From positions 1 to 11,128 of the forward strand of contig ONYB01000116.1 of assembly GCA_900321895.1 (NCBI GenBank): DNA of 11,128 nt, written 5' to 3'. This stretch comes from an uncultured Brachyspira sp. (GTDB lineage Bacteria > Cyanobacteriota > Vampirovibrionia > Gastranaerophilales > Gastranaerophilaceae). Made by a program: the position numbers and the translations under genes. Positions 1-6,700 of this stretch are shown piece by piece (the stretch's first letter is position 1; every line of letters begins with the position of its first letter). Under the pieces are notes generated by a model. The model searched no databases and had not been told where the DNA came from. It saw nothing but the letters and a program-made list of their open reading frames with translations.

Positions 1-1607
1 ACGAAAATGCCTTTGAAACAATGGATAAAATCAGAGCTGCCGTTGGTCCTGATATTAACCTTCAATCCTTGGCGAGAGGGGTTAACGTTGTAGGTCTTGA
101 TTCACAGTCAAGAGATATTATTAATCTTCACGCAAAAATGTTCAAAAAACACGGTGTAACAACTGTCAGAAACTTTGATGCGTTAAATGATGTAAATAAC
201 CTTATTTATTCAGGTCAATGTATTAGAGATAACGGATTGAAGCATGAAGTTACAATCACTATGATGGAGCTGCCTATCGGTTGTGAAGGTGCTCATGATG
301 TCGCTTTTTATGAAAAGGTATTGAGAAACATTCTTGATGCTGGCATCCCGTTTGACAGTATTGCATTTAAGGATGCTTCCGGAACATCTAACCCAAGAAA
401 AGTTTACGAAACTATTAAACGTACAAGAGAAATTTTAGGCGAAGATGCTCACATACGTTTCCACTCTCATGAAACCGCTGGTACAGGCTTGGCAGCATAT
501 TTAGCAGCTCTTGACGGCGGTGCGGACGGTATCGACTTATCAATGAAGCCTGTTTCAGGCGGAACTGCTCAACCTGATATCGTTTCTATGTGGCATGCCG
601 TTAAAGGTACGGACTATGATTTAGGTATTGATGTTGAAAAAATTCTTGAAACAGAAGAAATTTTCAAAGAATGCATGAAAGATTATTTCTTGCCACCTGA
701 AGCTTTGTCTGTAAATCCGATGATTATTCAATCACCGCTTCCTGGTGGAGCTTTGACTGCAAATACTCAAATGCTCAGAGATAACAATTTGATGGATAAA
801 TTCCCTGAAGTCGTTGCAGCAATGAAAGAAGTTGTAATGAAGGGCGGTTTCGGAACTTCTGTTACTCCTGTGTCACAGTTCTATTTCCAACAAGCTTTTA
901 ATAACGTAATGTTCGGGCCTTGGAAAAAAATTGCGGAAGGTTATGGGAAAATGGTTCTCGGGTACTTCGGAAAAACACCTTGCGAGCCTGATAGCGAAGT
1001 CGTAAGAATTGCATCTGAGCAGTTGAATCTTAAACCTACAACTGAGCTTGTTGTTGATATCAATGACAGAGATGAAAATAAAGGTATAAAGGCCGCAACA
1101 AAACGTCTTGAAGATGCAGGGTTGCCTGTTAATGATGAAAACATCTTCATTTCTGCGGCTTGTAAAGAAAAAGGTATTTTGTTCCTTGAAGGTAAAGCTT
1201 CAATCGGTGTGAGAAAATGCGAAAAAGGTGCAAATGAACCGAAAGTCGATAAACCGAACGGCTATACCGTTACTCTTAACGGTAAAAAATATGCGGTTGC
1301 AATCGAAGGTAAGAAAGCAACCGTTAACGGAAAACTTTATGATATCGACGTTAAAGACGGTATTGAAGCTCACACAACAACTGCCGGCGGAGATGAAACT
1401 CCGGTTAAAGCCGCACTTCCGGGTAATGTGTTGAAAGTTCTTGTTTCAAACGGCGATGAAATATCTGAAGGTGATGTTATTGCCGTTGTAGAAGCTATGA
1501 AAATGGAAACTGAAATTAAATCACCTGTATCAGGAGTTGTTAAATCAGTTGAAATTGAAGTCGGAAATAAAGTTAAGACAGGCGATGTACTTGTTACTAT
1601 CGGCTAG
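1..1607 (+). CDS. oadA: Oxaloacetate decarboxylase alpha subunit (biotin carboxyltransferase), 5'-truncated by the window
   Basis: This is the cytoplasmic carboxyltransferase of the sodium-pumping oxaloacetate decarboxylase: it moves CO2 from oxaloacetate to biotin and releases pyruvate. The frame is open to the left edge (reading from base 3), so the ATG at 21 is internal. Family proteins have about 590 residues and about 534 are visible, so roughly the first 55-60 are missing. Visible parts are the HMGL-like TIM barrel with the carbamylated-lysine motif FKDASG (Lys codon 369-371), the metal-binding HSHETAG motif (His codons 462-464 and 468-470), the conserved PYC/OadA C-terminal region (about 700-1200), and a biotinyl domain with EAMKMET (Lys codon 1500-1502). 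The oadB gene follows after 28 bases, which favours oxaloacetate decarboxylase over a pyruvate carboxylase B subunit or a transcarboxylase 5S subunit; those families are close in sequence. No gamma subunit is visible; it may lie upstream. Confidence 0.9.
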   Translation, partial: ENAFETMDKIRAAVGPDINLQSLARGVNVVGLDSQSRDIINLHAKMFKKHGVTTVRNFDALNDVNNLIYSGQCIRDNGLKHEVTITMMELPIGCEGAHDVAFYEKVLRNILDAGIPFDSIAFKDASGTSNPRKVYETIKRTREILGEDAHIRFHSHETAGTGLAAYLAALDGGADGIDLSMKPVSGGTAQPDIVSMWHAVKGTDYDLGIDVEKILETEEIFKECMKDYFLPPEALSVNPMIIQSPLPGGALTANTQMLRDNNLMDKFPEVVAAMKEVVMKGGFGTSVTPVSQFYFQQAFNNVMFGPWKKIAEGYGKMVLGYFGKTPCEPDSEVVRIASEQLNLKPTTELVVDINDRDENKGIKAATKRLEDAGLPVNDENIFISAACKEKGILFLEGKASIGVRKCEKGANEPKVDKPNGYTVTLNGKKYAVAIEGKKATVNGKLYDIDVKDGIEAHTTTAGGDETPVKAALPGNVLKVLVSNGDEISEGDVIAVVEAMKMETEIKSPVSGVVKSVEIEVGNKVKTGDVLVTIG

Positions 1608-1635
1608 TAAGACGTAATTTGAAAAGGATAAAAAT

Positions 1636-2811
1636 ATGAACATATTAGAAAGTTTAGTAAAATTATGGAGTTCTACCGGTATCGCAAACTTTGTTCAACC
1701 GGCAGATCCGACAATTACAAGCGGATTTGAGCAATTTCTACATCAATTTGGTTCTCCGTTGATGTTGGTAATTTGCTGTTTTCTCTTGTGGTTGGGTATT
1801 AAAAAACAATATGAACCGCTATTGCTTATTCCGATAGCATTCGGCGGATTGCTCTCAAACATCCCTGTTGCAGGAATAGCTGAACCAACAGGTTTTTTGG
1901 GAATTATTTACGAAGCAGGTATTCATAAAGGCTTGTTCCCGTTGATTATCTTTATGGGTGTTGGGGCAATGACAGACTTCGGACCGTTGATTGCAAACCC
2001 TAAAACAGCATTGTTGGGTGGTGCTGCTCAGTTCGGTATCTTTGGTGCATCGTTGTTGGCTTTGTGCTGTTTCGGCTTCACCTTGCCACAATCAGGTGCA
2101 ATCGGTATCATCGGTGGTGCTGACGGCCCTACTTCAATTTATGTAACCTCAAAATTAGCTCCTGAATTGCTTGGTGCGATTGCTGTTGCAGCATATTCTT
2201 ATATGGCATTGGTTCCTGTTATTCAACCGCCTATTATGAAAGCATTAACAAGTGAAGCTGAACGTAAAATTGAAATGAAACAGTTGAGAGAAGTTTCAAA
2301 GAGAGAGAAAATTGTGTTCCCGCTTGTTGTTTTGGGGCTTTGTATAATCTTTTTGCCTGATGCATGCCCTCTAATCGGTGCGTTAACATTCGGTAACTTG
2401 TGTAAAGAATGCGGTGTTGTAGAAAGACTTTCTGACACAATGCAGAATGCTTTGATCAACATCGTAACTATTTTCTTAGGTCTGTCCGTTGGTTCAAAAC
2501 TTTCTGCGGATCAGTTTTTAACTACTCAAACTTTATTTATTTTAGTCTTGGGGATTATCGCATTTAGTTTTGCAACAGGTGCAGGTGTAATTTTTGCAAA
2601 AGTTATGAACCTGTTCTTGAAAGAAAAAATCAACCCGCTTATAGGTTCAGCAGGGGTATCTGCTGTTCCGATGGCTGCTCGTGTATCTAATAAAGTCGGT
2701 TTGGAAGCAAACCCTCAAAACTATCTTTTGATGCACGCAATGGGACCGAATGTTGCAGGTGTAATCGGTTCGGGTGTTGCTGCGGGTATCTTGCTCGCTC
2801 TTTGCAACTAA
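1636..2811 (+). CDS. oadB: Oxaloacetate decarboxylase beta subunit, sodium-translocating membrane protein
   Basis: A 391-residue, strongly hydrophobic inner-membrane protein that decarboxylates carboxybiotin on the alpha subunit and exports Na+ in return. It shows the family signatures: GGADGPTSIYVTSKL around residues 160-174, where D163 corresponds to the essential Asp203 of the Klebsiella subunit, and the C-terminal AMGPNVAGVIGSG around 368-380, holding the conserved Asn (372) and Ser (379) of the sodium site. Many membrane segments are evident, for example around 42-58, 62-80, 101-118, 130-150, 228-243, 272-290, 298-325 and 375-390. The start is supported by AAGGA at 1624-1628, seven bases before the ATG. 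The close spacing to oadA indicates one transcript, ended by the terminator just downstream. Length and motifs are normal. Glutaconyl- and methylmalonyl-CoA decarboxylase beta subunits are the close alternatives, so the substrate depends on the alpha partner. Confidence 0.92.
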   Translation: MNILESLVKLWSSTGIANFVQPADPTITSGFEQFLHQFGSPLMLVICCFLLWLGIKKQYEPLLLIPIAFGGLLSNIPVAGIAEPTGFLGIIYEAGIHKGLFPLIIFMGVGAMTDFGPLIANPKTALLGGAAQFGIFGASLLALCCFGFTLPQSGAIGIIGGADGPTSIYVTSKLAPELLGAIAVAAYSYMALVPVIQPPIMKALTSEAERKIEMKQLREVSKREKIVFPLVVLGLCIIFLPDACPLIGALTFGNLCKECGVVERLSDTMQNALINIVTIFLGLSVGSKLSADQFLTTQTLFILVLGIIAFSFATGAGVIFAKVMNLFLKEKINPLIGSAGVSAVPMAARVSNKVGLEANPQNYLLMHAMGPNVAGVIGSGVAAGILLALCN

Positions 2812-2832
2812 TCTGTTTAAACAAGATAAAAG

Positions 2833-2862
2833 AAAGACCGCTTTTGAAGGCGGTCTTTTTTT
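2833..2862 (+). terminator. Intrinsic terminator of the oadA-oadB unit
   Basis: A perfect 9-bp stem, AAAGACCGC (2833-2841) with GCGGTCTTT (2850-2858), and an 8-base loop are followed by an unbroken T tract ending at 2862. It lies 21 bases after the oadB stop and separates this unit from the formyltransferase gene. Confidence 0.92.
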
Positions 2863-2872
2863 GTGGTATTCT
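2844..2872 (+). promoter_or_regulatory. Candidate promoter for the formyltransferase-like gene, overlapping the terminator
   Basis: TTGAAG (2844-2849) and TATTCT (2867-2872) are separated by exactly 17 bases. The -35 element would lie in the loop of the oadB terminator, and transcription would start near 2879, just before the ribosome binding site. Both boxes are imperfect and the region is T-rich, so this could be chance. It is offered because the preceding terminator implies a separate promoter and little other space is available. Confidence 0.35.
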
Positions 2873-2892
2873 TATTTTTGAAAGGGGGATAT

Positions 2893-3489
2893 ATGAAGAA
2901 ATTAGCTATTATGGGTTCGGGAAAAGGAAATATTTTTGAGGCGATTGTAAAAGAGTTGAAGGGTTTTGATGTTGAAATTACGTGTATTTCAGATGTTTTA
3001 GAGGCTGAAATCTTGAAATTTGCAAAAGATTTAAAAATTAAACATCAGTATTTACCATATGAAGAAAATGTGGAATTTTTTGCTCCGAGAAATTTTGATA
3101 TGGTGATTTTGACGGATTATGACAAAGAAATTCAAACATCAGTTCTTGAACTTTCGAAATTTATCAATATTCATCCATCGCTATTACCTTCGTTTAAAGG
3201 TCGTGATGCGATTTATAGAGCTTTTGATGCGGGAGTAAAGGTTACGGGTGTAACTGTTTATCGAATGGCAAATGATATTAATGATGAAAAAATCCTTGCA
3301 CAATATCCGATATTGATAGGGAATACGACTCATTTTGATGAATTAAAAGAACAGGTTGAAAAATTGGAAGAAATTATTTATCCAAAGGTTGTTAAAACTC
3401 TTGTAGAGGATAAAGTTTTTGATTTCAACGATTTATTTTCACATGAAGGTTGCGGCGGTAGTTGCGGGAGCTGCGGCGGTTGTCACTAA
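2893..3489 (+). CDS. Divergent PurN-like formyltransferase-family protein with Cys-rich C-terminal tail
   Basis: A 198-residue protein with the formyltransferase N-terminal fold. The nucleotide/phosphate loop is GSGKGNIFEAI (8-18) and the family hallmark is INIHPSLLPSFKG (91-103), with N92 and H94 matching catalytic Asn106 and His108 of E. coli PurN (GAR transformylase, purine synthesis). Other parts are unusual. A gapless alignment of TVYRMANDINDEKILAQ (121-137) puts Asn at catalytic Asp144, with Asp131 next to it, and the folate-pocket GFMRIL segment is replaced by DYDKEI (75-80). The last 12 residues, CGGSCGSCGGCH, carry four Cys and a terminal His and look metal-binding. The start at 2893 is chosen because GGGGGA (2884-2889) sits just upstream; an in-frame GTG at 2863 lies at the edge of the terminator T tract and has no SD. 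Fold assignment is firm; true GAR transformylase activity is uncertain. Confidence 0.7.
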   Translation: MKKLAIMGSGKGNIFEAIVKELKGFDVEITCISDVLEAEILKFAKDLKIKHQYLPYEENVEFFAPRNFDMVILTDYDKEIQTSVLELSKFINIHPSLLPSFKGRDAIYRAFDAGVKVTGVTVYRMANDINDEKILAQYPILIGNTTHFDELKEQVEKLEEIIYPKVVKTLVEDKVFDFNDLFSHEGCGGSCGSCGGCH

Positions 3490-3543
3490 ATTATATCCTT
3501 ATTAATTCTCCTTAACAAAGGTGCAAATTTTGACAACGGGGTG

Positions 3544-3549
3544 TATAAT
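3544..3549 (+). promoter_or_regulatory. Candidate -10 box for glgC
   Basis: A perfect TATAAT lies 26 bases before the glgC start, which would place transcription initiation near 3556, ahead of the SD at 3565-3570. TTGACA at 3530-3535 is only 8 bases upstream, too close to act as its -35 element, and nothing resembling a -35 box is present at 16-18 bases. It may depend on an activator or a -10-only promoter. No terminator is seen between the preceding gene and glgC, so read-through is also possible. Confidence 0.4.
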
Positions 3550-3575
3550 TGAGAAACAACTGAAAGAGGGAAAAT

Positions 3576-4811
3576 ATGTCTATAGATGATGCACTTGTTA
3601 TGATTTTAGCGGGCGGGGAGGGTAAAAGACTTCTTCCGTTAACAAAAGACAGGGCAAAACCTGCCGTTCCGTTTGGTGGAAGATATCGTATTATTGATTT
3701 TGTTTTGAATAATTTTATTAATTCGGGATTTTTCAAAATAAAAGTTTTGACTCAATACAAATCAGATTCGTTAAATAAACATATTACAAGAGGTTGGGTG
3801 TTATCTCCTTTTTTAAACCAGTATGTAGATTTGTGTCCTGCACAAATGCGAACGGGTTCAAATTGGTATAGAGGAACAGCTGACGCTATTTATCAGAATG
3901 TTTTTCATATTACGGATGAAGATCCTGATTATGTTTGTATTTTTGGCGGGGATCATATTTATAAAATGGATGTTTCGCAAATGTTGGATTTTCACAAAGA
4001 AAACAATGCGGATTTGACAATTTCTGCAATTCCGATTCCGATTGAAGAAGCTTCGGAGTTTGGAATTATGGAGGTTGATGAAAATTGGCGTTTGACAAAC
4101 TTTGTTGAAAAACCTAAAACAAAACCGAAATCAATTCCTGGTCAGCCTGATATGTGCCTTGCGTCTATGGGAAATTATATTTTTGGGAAAGATGTTCTTT
4201 TGAAGGCTCTTGATGAAGATGAAAATATTGAAAATTCCAGCCATGATTTTGGTAAAAATGTTATTCCGATGTTGTTAGAGCAAGGTAAAAATATATTTGT
4301 GTACAATTTCGCAACAAATGAATTTTCGGGTATAACTGATGCGGAGAGAGGTTATTGGCGAGATGTCGGTAGTATAGATGCTTATTGGCAAGCCAATATG
4401 GATTTGTTGGACTCAAACCCTGAATTGAATTTGTATTCAAAAGATTGGCCTTTGAGAACTTTTAACTACAACTATCCTCCTGCAAAATTTGTATGGCAGG
4501 AAGGTGATAGAGTAGGTATGGCAACAAATTCAATGGTATCAGAGGGGTGTGTCGTTTCCGGCGGAAGTATTTCTAAATGTGTGCTTTCTCCAAAAGTTCG
4601 TATTAACAGTTATTCTCAAGTGTATGAGAGTATTTTAATGGAAAATGTGGATGTCGGCAGATATTCAAGAATTAAAAAAGCGATAATTGATAAGAATGTA
4701 AAAATTCCGCCAAATACAAGAATAGGATATAATCGAGAAGAAGATATTCGCAGAGGATTTCATGTGTCACCTGACGGTGTTACTGTTGTGCCGAAGGGTG
4801 CGATCTTGTGA
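3576..4811 (+). CDS. glgC: Glucose-1-phosphate adenylyltransferase (ADP-glucose pyrophosphorylase)
   Basis: This cytoplasmic enzyme makes ADP-glucose and pyrophosphate from glucose-1-phosphate and ATP, the committed step of bacterial glycogen synthesis. Its 411 residues are the usual length. The N-terminal nucleotidyltransferase domain has LAGGEGKRLLPLT (11-23), RAKPAVPFGGRYRIIDF (26-42; this region contributes to effector binding in E. coli GlgC), GTADAIYQN (100-108), GGDHIYKMD (124-132, with D126 as the metal/catalytic Asp), FVEKP (176-180, with K179 binding glucose-1-phosphate) and YWRDVGSIDAYWQANMDLL (260-278). The C-terminal part (about 315-411) is the left-handed beta-helix domain with hexapeptide-like repeats and ends in VVPKGAIL. 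AGAGGG at 3565-3570 precedes the ATG by 5 bases. No glycogen synthase or branching enzyme gene is next to it in the window. It appears to be transcribed alone or with the upstream gene, and ends at the hairpin at 4820. Confidence 0.96.
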   Translation: MSIDDALVMILAGGEGKRLLPLTKDRAKPAVPFGGRYRIIDFVLNNFINSGFFKIKVLTQYKSDSLNKHITRGWVLSPFLNQYVDLCPAQMRTGSNWYRGTADAIYQNVFHITDEDPDYVCIFGGDHIYKMDVSQMLDFHKENNADLTISAIPIPIEEASEFGIMEVDENWRLTNFVEKPKTKPKSIPGQPDMCLASMGNYIFGKDVLLKALDEDENIENSSHDFGKNVIPMLLEQGKNIFVYNFATNEFSGITDAERGYWRDVGSIDAYWQANMDLLDSNPELNLYSKDWPLRTFNYNYPPAKFVWQEGDRVGMATNSMVSEGCVVSGGSISKCVLSPKVRINSYSQVYESILMENVDVGRYSRIKKAIIDKNVKIPPNTRIGYNREEDIRRGFHVSPDGVTVVPKGAIL

Positions 4812-4819
4812 GATATAAC

Positions 4820-4848
4820 AAGAGGGCTTTTTAAAAAGTCCTCTTTAT
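4820..4848 (+). terminator. Hairpin terminator after glgC
   Basis: The arms AAGAGGGCTTT (4820-4830) and AAAGTCCTCTT (4835-4845) pair over 11 bp including one G-U, around a 4-base TTAA loop. The T run after the stem is short (TTTAT), so termination may be weaker than at the oadB terminator. It starts 8 bases after the glgC stop codon. Confidence 0.75.
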
Positions 4849-4909
4849 AAAAATTTGCCTTATAAATTGTAAATATTTCTTAAAATATTCCGACATTAGG
4901 GCAATTTTT
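4849..4909. repeat. Nested AT-rich inverted repeats upstream of the membrane-protein pair
   Basis: The outer arms AAAAATTTGCCT (4849-4860) and AGGGCAATTTTT (4898-4909) are complementary except for one slipped base. Inside them is a second perfect hairpin, AATATTT (4872-4878) with AAATATT (4883-4889) and a CTTA loop. The element fills most of the gap between the glgC terminator and the next start codon, so it could be an operator, a leader structure, or simply an AT-rich spacer. A possible -10 box, TATACT, lies just beyond it at 4927-4932, without a credible -35. Confidence 0.4.
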
Positions 4910-4945
4910 GACCTTCATAAGCTTTATATACTCGGGTGTAGAAAT

Positions 4946-5479
4946 ATGGTATCGGTAAATCCGCTTCAAAACAGAATAGTTGCAAGTACCCCTTTCAAAA
5001 TGCCAAATATTTTGAAAAAGGCTTATAATGCACTGCCTTCCTTTGAAACAGCGTCAGACAAATTCATGACACACGTTGAAAAATTCGGGCAGAAATGTAC
5101 TTCTGCTCATCAGAGAGGAATTTTGGGGGCTACAGCACTTCTCACCCAACCGTTTATTGACGCACATAACAAATCCGTTGACGACAAGACCAGAAAATAC
5201 TCTGTTGCCCGCACAATCGCCAAAATCGTTGCCGGGACAATGACTGGTGTCGCAATCCGTTACGGCTGTATCAAGGCTATGGGTTGCAAACCGTTCTTGC
5301 CGAAGAAATGGGAGGGGCTTGCAAAAGAAACTCAAGCACAGTACAAAAACGCAATGGGAACAATCGTTTCACTTGTCGTTATGTTATTTACCAACTTTTT
5401 AATTGATGCACCTTTGACTAAATTCTTAACAAATGTCATGACGGACTTCCCAAAACCTGACAAGGGGGCTGAAAAATGA
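4946..5479 (+). CDS. Uncharacterised protein with predicted membrane segments (first of a coupled pair)
   Basis: I do not recognise this 177-residue protein. The N-terminal 55 residues are polar and basic, with no signal peptide. A moderately hydrophobic stretch follows at 58-72. A likely membrane segment at about 85-106 starts with YSVARTIAKIVAG, and a second at about 136-157 includes VSLVVMLFTNFLID. Between them is a soluble loop with WEGLAKETQAQYKN, and the C-terminus is charged. The start is the first ATG of a frame that is open well upstream. Its SD is weak (GGGTG at 4934-4938), so the exact start is less certain than for neighbouring genes. The stop codon is embedded in the start of the next gene (ATGA), which indicates translational coupling and a shared role. 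Codons end in C more often than in the formyltransferase and glgC genes just upstream. Confidence 0.75.
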   Translation: MVSVNPLQNRIVASTPFKMPNILKKAYNALPSFETASDKFMTHVEKFGQKCTSAHQRGILGATALLTQPFIDAHNKSVDDKTRKYSVARTIAKIVAGTMTGVAIRYGCIKAMGCKPFLPKKWEGLAKETQAQYKNAMGTIVSLVVMLFTNFLIDAPLTKFLTNVMTDFPKPDKGAEK

Positions 5480-6141
5480 AAACCCCTGAATTAAAAAATA
5501 TTTTTAAACCACTGGCAAAAAGTTGGGACGGATTTAAAGAAACAATTTTGAAAAAATACGGCGAACAACCGGGGACAATGCTTGTCCACACAGGTACTCT
5601 CGGTTGGATTTTGTCTTCATTAGCCCAAATTGCGGCGATTGTTTTTAATGACAAAATTCCGAACGAACAAAAAGTTTTCTTAATACCGCAAGAATTTGCG
5701 GACGCAGCCACAAACATTTTGTCTTTTTATGCCGTAACTTATTCGGGCAAAGCCTTGGCATCAAAACTCGTTAAAACGGGCAAAATTCGTAACGCAAAAA
5801 TTTCTAAATTCCTAGACAGTATTCCGAACCTCGACAAATCGAAAATCGGCAACTGGGATTTTGATGTTACCAAACAAGCTGGGTTCAAAACCTCGGGTAT
5901 TGAAAACGATTTCAAAAACTTCAAAAACGGGGTTGACGTGTACGCAGGGCTTGCAGGCTCTATTTTATCAAGCAACATTATCACCCCTGTAATTCGTAAC
6001 AAATACGCTTCCGAACGTCAAAAAAACACCCTCAACAGAATGAATGCTTACAAAATGAAAAACATGCAAGCACCTCGAGGTATTTCTATGGAGAATTATC
6101 TCAACAACGTTTATGCTAACTCATCTTCTTTAAAAATTTAG
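5476..6141 (+). CDS. Uncharacterised protein with predicted membrane segments (second of a coupled pair)
   Basis: I do not recognise this 221-residue protein. Hydrophobic stretches at about 35-58 (around GTLGWILSSLAQIAAIVF), 68-97 (around FADAATNILSFYAVTY) and 154-173 (GSILSSNIITPVI region) suggest two or three membrane-associated helices, separated by a basic soluble stretch (99-150). The C-terminal tail is hydrophilic, rich in Asn, Lys and Met. There are no Cys residues and no catalytic motif that I can identify. The ATG overlaps the stop of the upstream gene by four bases, and AAGGGGG at 5461-5467 (inside the upstream gene) serves as SD, so the two proteins are probably made together, perhaps as a complex. 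Its 3' end overlaps the 3' end of the minus-strand anti-sigma gene by 12 bases, with no room for a terminator. Confidence 0.78.
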   Translation: MKTPELKNIFKPLAKSWDGFKETILKKYGEQPGTMLVHTGTLGWILSSLAQIAAIVFNDKIPNEQKVFLIPQEFADAATNILSFYAVTYSGKALASKLVKTGKIRNAKISKFLDSIPNLDKSKIGNWDFDVTKQAGFKTSGIENDFKNFKNGVDVYAGLAGSILSSNIITPVIRNKYASERQKNTLNRMNAYKMKNMQAPRGISMENYLNNVYANSSSLKI

Positions 6142-6684
6142 AAGATTTATCAATCCGATAAGCATAATCATCGTAATCAACATAAAAAGCCCAGCCAACT
6201 TCAAAAACGGGCTGAATTCGTAGCGTTCGCCTTCTCCTGCCATAATTTGCGACATTGTTCTTTTGGAAAAATCTGTTTTCATCTCACTTTTTGTCTTATT
6301 AAATGAGGAATTCAAAAGCTGTTTAAAAGTGTAAAAATCCTCTAAATCCTTTCTCGCAAGCGGGTTTGAAATAGCAATTTTCTTAATTTTGATATTTTCG
6401 TTGTCGCTCAATTCGTTATCAATATACGCCGAGAGATTTTCCCTAAAGGTTTGGTACTGACGATTGTTGTAAAAATCAGTATCGACTTGCTCCTCCTCCG
6501 TAATTTTTGATTTAATCTCAGAAAAATTCTGAAAAATTTGCTTTAGCTTATTGTATTTTTCCATACATGCCGGACAATTTTCAAGATGAACCTTCACCGC
6601 ACGACTGAGGGAATTGTCGAGCTTGTTTTCAATATAAAACGTCAAAAGCGTAATTACCTGATTACAATTCAAATTGCTTTCCAT
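6130..6684 (-). CDS. Membrane-anchored zinc-finger (ZAS) anti-sigma factor
   Basis: A 184-residue protein with an N-terminal anti-sigma zinc-finger (zf-HC2/ZAS) domain at about 1-50. The ligand pattern is C7, then H33-x3-C37-x2-C40. A charged linker follows, then a second helical module (about 80-128, starting LSAYIDNELSD) that resembles another ZAS fold without Cys/His ligands. One C-terminal membrane segment lies at about 161-182, so the ZAS domain should sit in the cytoplasm and hold the sigma factor at the membrane; almost nothing extends beyond the membrane. The gene follows the sigma gene after 16 bases with its own SD (AAGGAG), the usual arrangement of a sigma factor and its cognate anti-sigma factor. 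The role is inferred from domain and position; the inducing signal is unknown. With so short an external tail, sensing may occur through the cytoplasmic zinc site or a partner protein. Confidence 0.85.
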   Translation of the reverse strand: MESNLNCNQVITLLTFYIENKLDNSLSRAVKVHLENCPACMEKYNKLKQIFQNFSEIKSKITEEEQVDTDFYNNRQYQTFRENLSAYIDNELSDNENIKIKKIAISNPLARKDLEDFYTFKQLLNSSFNKTKSEMKTDFSKRTMSQIMAGEGERYEFSPFLKLAGLFMLITMIMLIGLINLLNF

Positions 6685-6700
6685 ATTTTCTCCTTATGTG

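Noticed and set aside
1..20. ATG at 21 as the true start of oadA
   Set aside because: The frame is open to the window edge, no SD precedes position 21, and the first family-conserved part of the barrel is missing.
2863..2892. In-frame GTG start giving a 10-residue N-terminal extension of the formyltransferase-like protein
   Set aside because: It sits at the edge of the terminator T tract with no SD, while the ATG at 2893 follows GGGGGA and begins the conserved fold.
3530..3549. TTGACA plus TATAAT as a standard glgC promoter
   Set aside because: The spacing is only 8 bases, far below the 16-18 needed; only the -10 box is kept as a candidate.
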